From: Neobacillus muris
Lineage (GTDB): Bacteria > Bacillota > Bacilli > Bacillales > Cytobacillaceae
Assembly: GCF_943193175.1 (NCBI RefSeq)
Contig: NZ_CALPDF010000008.1
Coordinates: forward strand, 62,001-126,000
Length of the DNA stretch: 64,000 bases
Reading direction: 5' to 3'
Every line of letters begins with the position of its first letter. The stretch's first letter is position 1. This document shows positions 8,967-17,420 of this stretch, in pieces. The notes below the pieces were generated by a model. The model was given only the letters and a program-made list of their open reading frames with translations. It was not told the origin of the DNA and did not search any database. The position numbers and the translations under genes are program-made.

Positions 8967-9096
8967 TTTCATCATCCTTTTCAATTTTTTACAGTTCCCA
9001 TTCTAGCTATAAAAGGTAATAGCCATAAGTGACATGCGGATAAATAAAGTCACAACCTTCTTTTATCGAAAAATTACTTTGGGACGTGACCAAATC

Positions 9097-9139
9097 AAAA
9101 AAAGAGGATGCCCCTAAATTTTTAGGGACACCCTCTTTT
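9097..9139 (-). terminator. intrinsic terminator behind the response regulator gene
   Basis: A nearly perfect inverted repeat (AAAAGAGGGTGTCCCTAAA paired with TTTAGGGGCATCCTCTTTT on the minus strand) is followed by TTTGATTT. It lies 30 bases after the stop at 9169. Confidence 0.85.
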
Positions 9140-9168
9140 GATTATGAATTTTGGCAGAAAACTAAATA

Positions 9169-9831
9169 TCACTTAATGATCTTTTCATCGATGGCTTTCG
9201 TGATGGCGGATGTCCGATTCTTGACATCTAATTTAGAATAAATATTGGAAATATAGTTTTTGACAGTGCCCAAGGATAAATACATTCTTTCAGCGATTGC
9301 CTTATTGGAGAGTCCTTGGGCTACATATTTTAAAACCTTTAATTCCTGTTTATTTAAATCATAAGTGTTCAACACGGTTGAAGTGGTGACTCCTGCCCCT
9401 TCTTTTACCGCAACAGCATGGAGCGATTGAAAAACTTCTTTTGCTAACTCTTGCGGGATTAGGGACCCGCCATGATAAACCATCTTTATTCCATTTATTA
9501 AAAATTGCGGATTGACTGCTTTTAAAATATAGCCCTCAGCACCAGCATTTAAGGCATTCAACACATATGTAATGTCTTGAAAGGTAGTCAAAATAATCAC
9601 TTTAATATGCGGCATGCGTTTTTTTATTTCCTCTGTCGCCTTTACTCCATCCATCACAGGCATTTGAATATCCATAAGGACAACTTCGGGATTTTCTTTT
9701 TCACATAATTCAATAGCTTCTTCTCCATTCGAAGCCATACCGATGATCTTGATGTCGGACATGCTCTCTAAAAGGATCTTTAGACTCTTGCGTATCAGTT
9801 CCTGGTCCTCCACAATGATGGTTCTGATCAT
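9169..9831 (-). CDS. NarL/FixJ-type response regulator
   Basis: 220 residues. The N-terminal receiver domain has the acidic pair E8-D9, the phosphoacceptor D54 in VVLMDIQMPVMDG, and the conserved T and K (LTTF, LKAV). The C-terminal LuxR-type HTH covers about residues 155-215 (LKVLKYVAQGLSNKAIAERMYLSLGTVKNYISNIYSKL). It overlaps the upstream kinase gene by ATGA, so it forms a two-component system with the canonical kinase at 9828-11015. The arrangement resembles DesKR/LiaRS-type systems; target genes are unknown, although the CPBP protease gene lies next downstream. Confidence 0.93.
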   Translation of the reverse strand: MIRTIIVEDQELIRKSLKILLESMSDIKIIGMASNGEEAIELCEKENPEVVLMDIQMPVMDGVKATEEIKKRMPHIKVIILTTFQDITYVLNALNAGAEGYILKAVNPQFLINGIKMVYHGGSLIPQELAKEVFQSLHAVAVKEGAGVTTSTVLNTYDLNKQELKVLKYVAQGLSNKAIAERMYLSLGTVKNYISNIYSKLDVKNRTSAITKAIDEKIIK

Positions 9832-11015
9832 TTATTTGCCACTTCCTTCCCAAGAGGAATCAAACAATGAATTTCCATTCCTTCATTTACTTTAGATCTA
9901 ATCGTCAATGAACCATTTACTGAGATTAATCGGTCCTTCATGGTCTGTAATCCAAAACCAGGCTGAACGGAGTCGGTTCCCACCCCATTATCTTTGATTT
10001 GCAGCATAAAAAATTCCTTATCATAGCACGTTTTAACAACTATTTGAGTGGCCTGGCCATGTCTTTTTGCATTCGTTAACCCTTCTTGCAAGCAGCGAAT
10101 AAGGGTATTCTTCATCCCCTTTTCCAATTCTCTTTCGGTTCCTTCCATTTGAAAAACAACGTTCGTTCCTGTATGCTTGATAAACTCATCAATGATCTGA
10201 TGAAAGGAATGGGATAAAGGCTGCTGTGGTTCAGATGGGGTTATCTGATGGATGGTTTGTCTTACATCATCCAATCCCTTTCTGGCAAGATCACAAACTT
10301 CCTTTATGGTGTTTTCAGCCTCTTCCATACTTGCATTCATGAGGAAAGGCAGTGCATCCAAACTAGTGATAACAGATGTGAAAATATGGCCAACCGTGTC
10401 ATGCAAGTCTTGTGATACCCGATTCCTTTCTTCCATGATGGTAAGTTCTTCGATTTTCCTAGAGTATTGATCCAGTGCTTTATTTTTCTCTTGAATGGAG
10501 GCTGCTAATCTTTTCATATCATGGTTGGCTGACGTAATCCTCCCTAGGCAGAACCCAATCACATAGAATAGAGACGTATTAATGAATACAGCCGGGAGCT
10601 GTTCATTAAATTGGCCCCCTAACCAGGTTCCAGCTAGGAAAATGAAAAAACTTGCCACCATGCCAATCCAGATGAACGGCTTCCGTTGACAGGCATAAGC
10701 AGTCATAATAAAAGGCACATACAGGAAATCATATACACCCATTATATGGTAATGGTTTATCATGAACAAGAACATACTCCCCGACAACACCGTATCTATC
10801 ATAAAAAAAACTACCAGATTCATATAACCTGGCCGATAAATGACCAGCGGGGCTAAGTAAATCAGGACAAACCAAGCAAATAGGATCCATTTATTTGTTG
10901 TATCCATCGTCGCACTCAAGACCCAACTGGCATTATAAAAAATCCAAAGCGTTCTCATAAAAAAAAGTAAAGTATCCAACCAATTCCATTTTCTTTGATC
11001 TAAGCTCATCCCCAC
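9828..11015 (-). CDS. sensor histidine kinase, HisKA_3 type
   Basis: 395 residues from a GTG start with AGAAGGTGA upstream. About five N-terminal membrane helices (residues 15-165) are followed by a coiled linker and the dimerisation domain MEERNRVSQDLHDTVGH with phosphoacceptor H205. The HATPase domain shows the N box (LQEGLTNAKRHG) and G boxes (DNGVG, GFGLQTMKDRL). There is no extracellular sensor domain, so the stimulus is probably sensed within the membrane. It pairs with the overlapping response regulator and has a divergent paralogue immediately upstream. Confidence 0.92.
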   Translation of the reverse strand: MGMSLDQRKWNWLDTLLFFMRTLWIFYNASWVLSATMDTTNKWILFAWFVLIYLAPLVIYRPGYMNLVVFFMIDTVLSGSMFLFMINHYHIMGVYDFLYVPFIMTAYACQRKPFIWIGMVASFFIFLAGTWLGGQFNEQLPAVFINTSLFYVIGFCLGRITSANHDMKRLAASIQEKNKALDQYSRKIEELTIMEERNRVSQDLHDTVGHIFTSVITSLDALPFLMNASMEEAENTIKEVCDLARKGLDDVRQTIHQITPSEPQQPLSHSFHQIIDEFIKHTGTNVVFQMEGTERELEKGMKNTLIRCLQEGLTNAKRHGQATQIVVKTCYDKEFFMLQIKDNGVGTDSVQPGFGLQTMKDRLISVNGSLTIRSKVNEGMEIHCLIPLGKEVANK

Positions 11016-11067
11016 CCTATCACCTTCTCCCCTCTTTCAAGCAAACGCTGCCAGAAACTTCAATCTG

Positions 11068-12240
11068 CTATTTTGCTAAAGGAACGGAGCACCCTATTTT
11101 GGTACCACTATTCACCTTTGATTCAATTGCAAACGTCCCGCCAAGTGAATGGATTCTTTCCTTTATGGTCTGTAAACCGAAGCCAAGATTATGTGGATCA
11201 AAGCCAAGCCCATTATCCTGAATGAAAAGGCGGATTGCCTCCTCTTCAAACGAAAGCTTAACTTTTATTTCCGCTGCCTGCCCGTGTCTGATTGCATTTG
11301 TCAGTCCTTCCTGTAAACAGCGAATTAATGTATATTTGATTCTCTCTCCAGGAACTCTTTCAGAACCTCTTATCTGAAAATCAACTTGTGTTTCCGTATT
11401 CTTTAAAAAATCTTCCATTACTTCATGAAAAGATTGAATCAAAGTCTGACGATTTTCAATAGGCGACATTTGATGAATGGTTTTTCTAACATCATATAAT
11501 CCTTCCCTGGCAAGCTCCGAAATTTCCTTAATGACGTTTTCTGCTCCTTCCCGGTTTGTTTTCATAAAGGAAGGAAGCTCATCCAAATTCGTGACAACCG
11601 ATGTTAAGATGTGATCCACTGTATGATCTAACTCTTGTGAAATTCGGTTTCTTTCTTCTACAATCGTCAGTTCTTCAATTATTCTAGAATATTGTTCTAA
11701 CATTTTATTTTTTTCTTGGATCGATTCGATTAATTTTTTCTCCTTATTATTGACGACTGTTACTCTTCCTAAGCAAAACCCGATCAAATAGCAAAAGGTT
11801 GTATAAATGAAAACATCAAGGAAGTTTTCTGTAAACTGATCCCCTGCCCATGTGCCAATAACAAAATTCAGCAAGCTCAATAATGGCGCTATCCATATCA
11901 ATGGTCTGAGTTGGGCGGCATACCCGATCATGATACTGGGCAAAAAAATGAAATTATAAACATCTATGGAATGATAGCGGTACATCAGAAAAAGAAACAT
12001 GCAGCTAGTTAACAACCATTCTGCTAAATAATAATGAAGTACATTTATGGAGCCCGGCCGATAAAATAATAACGGCACAAGGTAAATGGCCATAAAAGCG
12101 AAAAATAATATCCATTTAAATATCAAACCATTTGAGATACTTAAGAATGAATAAGCATTGTAAAATATCCATAAAGTACGAAACAAGAACAAGATCGTAT
12201 CCAGCCAATACCATTTTCTTTGATCCAAAGCTAGCTGCAC
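11068..12240 (-). CDS. paralogous histidine-kinase-like protein with inverted HD motif
   Basis: 390 residues, aligning without gaps to the kinase at 9828-11015 through the membrane part (LDQRKWYWLDT, LFRTLWIFYNA, YRPGS, GFCLGRVT). In the dimerisation domain the expected LHDTVGH reads LDHTVDH. At the position of H205 there is D205, the histidine has moved to 206, and G209 became D. I checked this at the nucleotide level (TTA GAT CAT). The ATPase domain keeps its N and G boxes (LQEGLTNAIRHG, DNGLG, GFGLQTIKERI). It probably cannot autophosphorylate normally and may act as a heterodimer partner or modulator. GTG start, weak RBS, 52-base gap to the next gene. Confidence 0.85.
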   Translation of the reverse strand: MQLALDQRKWYWLDTILFLFRTLWIFYNAYSFLSISNGLIFKWILFFAFMAIYLVPLLFYRPGSINVLHYYLAEWLLTSCMFLFLMYRYHSIDVYNFIFLPSIMIGYAAQLRPLIWIAPLLSLLNFVIGTWAGDQFTENFLDVFIYTTFCYLIGFCLGRVTVVNNKEKKLIESIQEKNKMLEQYSRIIEELTIVEERNRISQELDHTVDHILTSVVTNLDELPSFMKTNREGAENVIKEISELAREGLYDVRKTIHQMSPIENRQTLIQSFHEVMEDFLKNTETQVDFQIRGSERVPGERIKYTLIRCLQEGLTNAIRHGQAAEIKVKLSFEEEAIRLFIQDNGLGFDPHNLGFGLQTIKERIHSLGGTFAIESKVNSGTKIGCSVPLAK

Positions 12241-12356
12241 CTAAAATCAGCTTCTTTCATTTTAGTTATTTTTTTCTCTCTATCAAAATAACATAAATTG
12301 ATTCTCCTTGGAAAAAAGATTTAATGGAGGAAGAAAATAGAAACGATGCACTTACA

Positions 12357-12476
12357 TTAAGATTTCCTTTTCTTCCTGAAGAGATAGATCACAGCCATTA
12401 TAAAAATAATGGGCAGCATCAGATAAAATGCCCCCAAATTTAAAAAATGATATAAAAGTGCTTTTAATAACGTCAT
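12357..12476 (-). CDS. 39-residue single-pass membrane peptide
   Basis: ATG at 12476 lies nine bases behind AGGAGG. The peptide is MTLLKALLYHFLNLGAFY..., then a strongly hydrophobic stretch (LMLPIIFIMAVIYLF) and a basic tail RKKRKS. That layout, one transmembrane helix with a lysine/arginine end, is shared by small stress peptides, kinase regulators and type I toxins of Bacillus. It lies upstream of the two-component genes on the same strand. A neighbouring ATG at 12480 opens a different frame that encodes a less convincing product. The family is not recognised. Confidence 0.55.
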   Translation of the reverse strand: MTLLKALLYHFLNLGAFYLMLPIIFIMAVIYLFRKKRKS

Positions 12477-12489
12477 TCATTTTTTCCTC

Positions 12490-12522
12490 CTAAAAAAGAA
12501 CTTGGACTAGTTTTCCAAGCTC
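12490..12522 (-). terminator. probable terminator behind the lipoprotein gene
   Basis: Minus-strand stem CTTGGA/TCCAAG with a seven-base loop and a tail TTCTTTTTT. It lies about 75 bases after the stop at 12596 and just before the RBS of the small membrane peptide. Confidence 0.6.
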
Positions 12523-12595
12523 CTAAAGTCATCAAATCGCAGTTATGCGGCAGCATCCTGCTATTTATTTTCTGAAATGCTCCACGGCGCCTAAC

Positions 12596-13027
12596 TTAAC
12601 TGCCAAATAAACTGAATTCAAAATCATCTGAAACAGTGTTCATGATTTTTTTTATATCAGAAATATCTGCTGTTTCATTTTCTGCCTTTTCCCGAATGTT
12701 TAACAGAATTTTTTCTTTTTTGTTCAGCTGGTTCATCGCTAGTTTTTTTGCCGCTTTACCAATTAGGGTGCCGTCCTCATCTTTAAATTGTTCGATTTCC
12801 TCTATTAATTGTTCCAAGTTCTTAACGATCAATTTTTGATCTTCAGCTGTTAGTGTTTCTTGATCCTTAAGCAGCTCCATTGTTTCTTTCGTCTCTTCAA
12901 AGGACAGCCCTAGCTCTTCGGCGGCTGTGGCAAGCTGTTCTTCTTTTAAAGACCCAGTATCAATCTCAACGGAACAACCCGTCAATAAACAGATAAGCAT
13001 CAATGATAAAATCCCATATTTTTTCAT
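12596..13027 (-). CDS. small lipoprotein of unknown function
   Basis: 143 residues from the ATG at 13027, preceded by AGGGA; the frame runs open further upstream but without a signal. The signal peptide MKKYGILSLMLICLLTGCS has a lipobox with C18 as the lipidation site. The mature part is charged and mostly helical, rich in E, K and Q (EELGLSFEETKETMELLKDQETL, then IEEIEQFKDEDG), and probably forms coiled coils on the outer membrane face. I recognise no family. The gene stands alone between the kinase cluster and the M1 peptidase remnant. Confidence 0.65.
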   Translation of the reverse strand: MKKYGILSLMLICLLTGCSVEIDTGSLKEEQLATAAEELGLSFEETKETMELLKDQETLTAEDQKLIVKNLEQLIEEIEQFKDEDGTLIGKAAKKLAMNQLNKKEKILLNIREKAENETADISDIKKIMNTVSDDFEFSLFGS

Positions 13028-13263
13028 ATATTTCCCTGCCTTTAAGATATTTTTCTTTACCCCTAAAGAGTAATCCAGAAAAGTCATATTCCATAGTGTC
13101 TGAAGGTCATATGTTAAGTCATTATTTGCATCATCACTTAATGTCATTGACTAATTTAACCAATAGAGTATCACCTCAAAAACGAACAGCACCGAATTGA
13201 CGATTGGAGCGCACGCAGCCAATAATATGCTGTTAGTGAGAAAATACAAATATACCAGACTTT

Positions 13264-13313
13264 AAAAAGCTGTCAGGCACCTTGCCATTTCTGCAAGGTA
13301 CTTGGCAGCTTTT
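13264..13313. terminator. long imperfect hairpin, probable bidirectional terminator
   Basis: AAAAAGCTGTCAGGCACCTTGC faces GCAAGGTACTTGGCAGCTTTTT around a 7-base loop, flanked by A and T runs. It lies between the divergent lipoprotein gene and the M1 peptidase remnant, where no gene end calls for a terminator. It may therefore be a dispersed hairpin element. Confidence 0.5.
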
Positions 13314-13453
13314 TGCCGGTAATTAGATTTTTGTTTATCCTAAGCCCCTAGATGATCGTGGAAATTTCTAATTAAATTCAGGAATATTTTACCAATTAAT
13401 TCCACCCTATTTTATGAAAATTAATAGAGTAATAAAACAAAGGGGGAAAACCT

Positions 13454-13828
13454 ATGAAAAGGAAAAAATCTTCAAGGATGGTAACGTCCTTGGCAATCGC
13501 AGGTGCTTAGTGATTCCAACCGTAGTTTCGGCACAATCATTGCCGTCTAACGGGACTGAAGCTTCCAAAAAGCATGTTTCGGCCAACACCCAAACACCCG
13601 CCAATAAAAGAATTGTACTTTAATTTATGGGGCAATGCTGACATGTTCACAAGCAATGGCGGCGGGATCGATGTATCCAATATCAAAGTAAATGGAAAAT
13701 CTGCAGACTACGATGTGAACGGAACGGCCTTACATATTACGGGAGTTTCATTAAAGAAAGCAGCTCAAGCTAATGTTAGTATGGAGTTTTCCGCAGCGGT
13801 TTTCTGCTTCTTTGTGCCGTCACAATAG
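13454..13828 (+). pseudogene. N-terminal remnant of a secreted M1-type metallopeptidase
   Basis: A good RBS (AGGGGG) and ATG start a signal peptide (MKRKKSSRMVTSLAIAGA) that is stopped by TAG. The continuation VIPTVVSAQSLPSNG is in another frame, and the part KELYFNLWGNADMFTSNGGG...VSNIKVNGKSADYDVNGTALHITG in a third. Pieced together they resemble the start of the N-terminal beta domain of M1 family aminopeptidases (ELYFHLWPNAF-like followed by IxVxNVxVNG). The catalytic HExxH domain is missing. At least two frameshifts and a truncation make this a dead gene. No transposon is seen at its end; 13829-14118 holds nothing recognisable. Confidence 0.6.
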
Positions 13829-14118
13829 GATTGGCTTCAAGACCATGCCAGCGCGGGATCATTTCCGGCAGGAGAATTCCGGGTGCCCTGCACCCTTAAT
13901 CGCTAAAGAAACTCAAGTTTTTATTGAATACGGCCTCCCATTTCAAATGTGACGTATTCGTAAAAATATTTTTGTAAGTTCATATCATTTATTTCAATCA
14001 GATTAGCAATAAGCAATCTTTGTATATCTCCATATTTTCATCATAGCTTTTTTAGTAACCTTAAAACCTCATACAAAAAAATAGGTTGTTACTTTTAAGG
14101 TAGAAATGGAGGACATCG

Positions 14119-15510
14119 ATGAAAACTTTTCTGAGAAGGAAGTCCATTAGCCAGTTACAAAAGGAAGGCACAAGTAGTGCAGGTCTGCAACGTGTCTTAG
14201 GATTATGGCAGCTGACCGCCATCGGGTTAGGAGGAATCATTGGTGTAGGAATTTTCGTACTGACAGGAGTGGCAGCGGCAGAACAAGCAGGACCAGCCGT
14301 TATCCTATCGTTTATGATTGCAGGTCTTGCCAGCGCGGCAGCGGCATTGTGCTATGCGGAATTCGCTGGGTTGATTCCGGTTGCAGGCAGCGCTTATACC
14401 TATAGCTATGCGGTTCTGGGTGAAGGTGCAGCTTGGCTGATTGGGTGGGATTTATTGCTTGAATATACCCTGGTCATCGCAGTAGTAGCGATTGGATGGT
14501 CAGGGTATATGCAAGAAATATTGCACCAAATTGGGATCCATCTCCCCTTGTGGGCACAGGGGGCTCCAGGGACAGGTGCCGGCCATAAAGTCGACCTGAT
14601 TGCAATGATCATCAGTTTGGCGATTGCCGGGCTGCTTACCATTGGGATGAAATGGGGAGCACGATTCAACAACCTGATGGTCATCATTAAATTATCCATC
14701 GTGATAGTGGTCATTGCAGTGGGCAGCTTTTATGTAAATTCCGCCAATTGGCACCCGTTTATGCCATTTGGTTTTCATGGCGTGATGGGTGGTGCTGCGC
14801 TCGTATTTTTCGCCGTATTCGGCTATGACACCTTGACCACAGCGGCGGAGGAATCGAAAAATCCGCAGCGGGACCTGCCCCGTGCGGTAGTCTTTTCCTT
14901 GGCGATTGCTCTCTGCCTTTATATAGGCATGTCTCTCGTGATTACCGTAATGGCCCCCTATGAAACATTAAATAATGCCGCACCGATTGCGAAGGCTTTT
15001 AGCCAAGCAGGTTTAAATTGGATCACTTTGATTATTTCTGCTGCCGCCATTGCCGGAATCTTATCGGTCCTGTTTTCCTTTATGCTCGCCGGTTCACGCA
15101 TTTGGTTCGCGATGAGCCGCGATGGATTGCTTCCTAACTGGTTTGCCAAGGTCCACAGCAAATATAAAACTCCCTATCGGCCAACCCTCATTATTGGAGC
15201 GGTAACAGCGGTTGTATCCGGTTTAACGCCCATCAATGAGGTCGCTGAATTGGTGAACATCGGTACGCTGTCAGCGTTTATCCTTATTTGTGCATCGATC
15301 ATGGTGCTGCGTGTTAAACAGCCGAATTTGGAAAGAAGGTTTAAAACACCGTTTGTTCCATTTGTCCCGATTATCGGAATTGGCTTTTCTATTTATCTGA
15401 TTATCAGCCTGCCATCGATTACTTGGATCCGCTTTGTGATTTGGATGGTGGTGGGATTGGTCATTTATCTTTTATATGGCAGACGCAAGAGCAATCTTTC
15501 AAAAAATTAA
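14119..15510 (+). CDS. amino acid permease, APC superfamily
   Basis: 463 residues with about twelve membrane helices. The first helix shows the APC signature GLGGIIGVGIFVLTG, helix 3 follows at AGLIPVAGSAYTYSYAVLGE, and helix 6 carries FFAVFGYDTLTTAAEESKNPQRDLPRAV, typical of the cationic amino acid transporter branch (YfnA-like proteins of Bacillus). It is a proton-coupled importer at the plasma membrane; the substrate cannot be read from sequence. RBS GGAGG seven bases before ATG. One of the few plus-strand genes; monocistronic. Confidence 0.88.
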   Translation: MKTFLRRKSISQLQKEGTSSAGLQRVLGLWQLTAIGLGGIIGVGIFVLTGVAAAEQAGPAVILSFMIAGLASAAAALCYAEFAGLIPVAGSAYTYSYAVLGEGAAWLIGWDLLLEYTLVIAVVAIGWSGYMQEILHQIGIHLPLWAQGAPGTGAGHKVDLIAMIISLAIAGLLTIGMKWGARFNNLMVIIKLSIVIVVIAVGSFYVNSANWHPFMPFGFHGVMGGAALVFFAVFGYDTLTTAAEESKNPQRDLPRAVVFSLAIALCLYIGMSLVITVMAPYETLNNAAPIAKAFSQAGLNWITLIISAAAIAGILSVLFSFMLAGSRIWFAMSRDGLLPNWFAKVHSKYKTPYRPTLIIGAVTAVVSGLTPINEVAELVNIGTLSAFILICASIMVLRVKQPNLERRFKTPFVPFVPIIGIGFSIYLIISLPSITWIRFVIWMVVGLVIYLLYGRRKSNLSKN

Positions 15511-15574
15511 CACCCAGCAGATCTTATTCTGAGAACTTAATAGAGATCGACTTTTTTGCAGAATAATCCACTTA

Positions 15575-15661
15575 AACCGCGGGGACGGTTCTGATGGCTA
15601 AATATGATCAAGAAAGCCTTTGTATTGCCATTCTATATTACCAATAGAACCGTCCCCATGG
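15575..15661. repeat. 87-bp inverted-ended repeat element, copy 1
   Basis: The element begins AACCGCGGGGACGGTTCTGA and ends AATAGAACCGTCCCCATGG. Its ends contain a perfect 12-bp inverted repeat, GGGGACGGTTCT at 15581-15592 and AGAACCGTCCCC at 15646-15657. The interior matches copy 2 (26082-26163) closely with a 5-base length difference. It encodes nothing and ends 3 bases before the amidase stop codon. It looks like a MITE or REP-type element. Confidence 0.8.
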
Positions 15662-15664
15662 ATC

Positions 15665-17161
15665 TTATAGTTGTTTCGTCACTGCATCAATCGATGTTAC
15701 GTGTAGAGCCGGTCGCCGGCCGTGGTTCCATTTACCATTGAGAGCACGTTCGATTTGGGCTCCCAGCTGCAGCAACAATCCATCTTCCCCTTGCTTTGAG
15801 AGCGCGTGAATTCCCATCGGCAGCCCGTTTTCAAGCACAGCCATTGGCAATGAGATACCCGGAAGACCGCAGAGATTGGCGATCGGAGTATAAGAGAAGA
15901 TGCCCCAGAGATTATCAAACCAATCATAGACAGACGGATTATCACTGATGGTCAGATACTCCTTTGTGCCAACCAAAGGCGTAGGCCGGGCCATCGTCGG
16001 TGTAAGGATAATATCCCAGTCCTCAAAGAACGCGGCCAGCTTGCGGGAAGTATTGTTAAACACCCCTTGCATTTTAGCACGTTGCGTATAGGTGGCGGAA
16101 CGGCCTTCTTCCCAAACACGAATGCACATCGGTTCAACCAGGTCCGCTGGCGGATGTTCTAAACCTTTTTGCTCCAACAGACCGATTATGGTTTGCGCAA
16201 AATTCATAATATAACATTCGGTTTGAGCCATGTAGACAGCACGATAGTCAATATCCGGAATTACCCACTCAACGTGATGTCCCAGTTCTTCGAGGAAGTG
16301 AGCCGAACGCTCTAACTCAGCTACAATGTGCGGAGTGGCCTGGTAATCTCCCCACTCATGGGATACGGCGATACGAAGTTTTTGTGGATCCCTACGGATG
16401 AGCTCCGAATAAGGCTCAGGCGGCATCCAATATGGCATGAACTCGCCTGGTGCTCCCCCCCTGCAATTATCCACAAAGACAGCAGTGTCACGGATCGTGC
16501 GTGTGTGGCAGCCCTGTACGGAGACGACTCCCATCAAGTCCGAACTGTAAGGGGCGACCGACAAAACACCACGAGACGGCTTCAATCCAATGTTGCCGTT
16601 TACACCCGCGGGAATGCGAATCGAGCCGCCGCCATCAGTGGCATGCCCAATTGGAACGATTCCCGCTGCTACAGATGCAGCCGTACCAGCTGAAGAGCCG
16701 CAAGTGGTAAAGTCGGGGTTCCAAGGGTTTCGCGTCACATAGACGTCAGGATTCTCGGCAGAACTGCATAGCCCAAACTCTGGTGTGGTCGTCCGGCCGA
16801 TGATGTTAAGACCTGCTTGACGGATGCGCTGGGTTAGGTAGCTATCGGTAGTAGAACGATTTCCCCGCATCAACAGGGATCCCATTTCCTGGAGGCGACC
16901 TTTAATTGTGGGTCCCAAATCCTTCATCAAGAATGGTACGCCGGCAAACCCCCCGGCTGGATTGGTACCGTCAATCATCGGGTCATGGACCGCATCATCG
17001 AAGACCTCGATGACGGCACTAATCGCCGGATTTAAGGCATCGACTGCGAGGGCAACCTGTTGGGCAACCTCTTGCGGGGTAATGTGACCCGCTCGTATCA
17101 AATCGGCGAGACCAATGGCATCCAGGTTAGCCCATTCATCCCAACTCATCACTGATTTCAA
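15665..17161 (-). CDS. amidase, amidase signature family (NylA-like)
   Basis: 498 residues with the full Ser-cisSer-Lys triad of the amidase signature family: K80 in VPFLMKD, cis-Ser S156/S157 in TTCGSSAGT and nucleophile S180 in DGGGSIRIPA. The overall pattern (NPWN, GLKPSRG, and PGISLPM near the end) resembles 6-aminohexanoate cyclic dimer hydrolase-like amidases. It hydrolyses a carboxamide of unknown identity in the cytoplasm. TTG start at 17161 with AAGGAGTG at proper spacing; the ATG at 17149 is too far from it. It lies 260 bases downstream of the ECF/S58 operon on the same strand and may belong to that pathway, for example as a pantothenate-cleaving enzyme. Confidence 0.87.
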   Translation of the reverse strand: MKSVMSWDEWANLDAIGLADLIRAGHITPQEVAQQVALAVDALNPAISAVIEVFDDAVHDPMIDGTNPAGGFAGVPFLMKDLGPTIKGRLQEMGSLLMRGNRSTTDSYLTQRIRQAGLNIIGRTTTPEFGLCSSAENPDVYVTRNPWNPDFTTCGSSAGTAASVAAGIVPIGHATDGGGSIRIPAGVNGNIGLKPSRGVLSVAPYSSDLMGVVSVQGCHTRTIRDTAVFVDNCRGGAPGEFMPYWMPPEPYSELIRRDPQKLRIAVSHEWGDYQATPHIVAELERSAHFLEELGHHVEWVIPDIDYRAVYMAQTECYIMNFAQTIIGLLEQKGLEHPPADLVEPMCIRVWEEGRSATYTQRAKMQGVFNNTSRKLAAFFEDWDIILTPTMARPTPLVGTKEYLTISDNPSVYDWFDNLWGIFSYTPIANLCGLPGISLPMAVLENGLPMGIHALSKQGEDGLLLQLGAQIERALNGKWNHGRRPALHVTSIDAVTKQL

Positions 17162-17238
17162 AAAGTTTCACTCCTTCACATTTTGATAAAATACTAATAA
17201 AGTTTATTTTCTAATATTTGATACCCAATAGGAGGATA

Positions 17239-17326
17239 AGCGACCGCACGGGTAGTTTTTCCAAGCGCTCGGGGCTTAAAGTTAATTAGCTTACGGTCTC
17301 GTGATTTTCCCGAGAGTTCGGTCGCT
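17239..17326. repeat. 88-bp element with 8-bp inverted ends
   Basis: AGCGACCG at 17239-17246 and CGGTCGCT at 17319-17326 bound a GC-richer segment with partial internal complementarity. It fills the gap between the S58 hydrolase gene and the amidase gene. No second copy is present in this window. Size and layout resemble the 87-bp element at 15575. Confidence 0.4.
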
Positions 17327-17420
17327 AATAATAGGCAACCTGCTAACACTTCTTCCGGTGATCTATGAATGTAGAAATAGCAACAATCCTTTAGAAAAGA
17401 GCCTTATTATAAAAGCATTA

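Noticed and set aside
9097-9139. Riboswitch-like hairpin near the CPBP gene
   Set aside because: It is a simple long stem with U-run right behind the response regulator stop, so a terminator explains it.
13264-13313. Third member of the GGGGACGGTTCT repeat family
   Set aside because: It is also a long hairpin in an intergenic region, but its ends and interior share no sequence with the two true copies.
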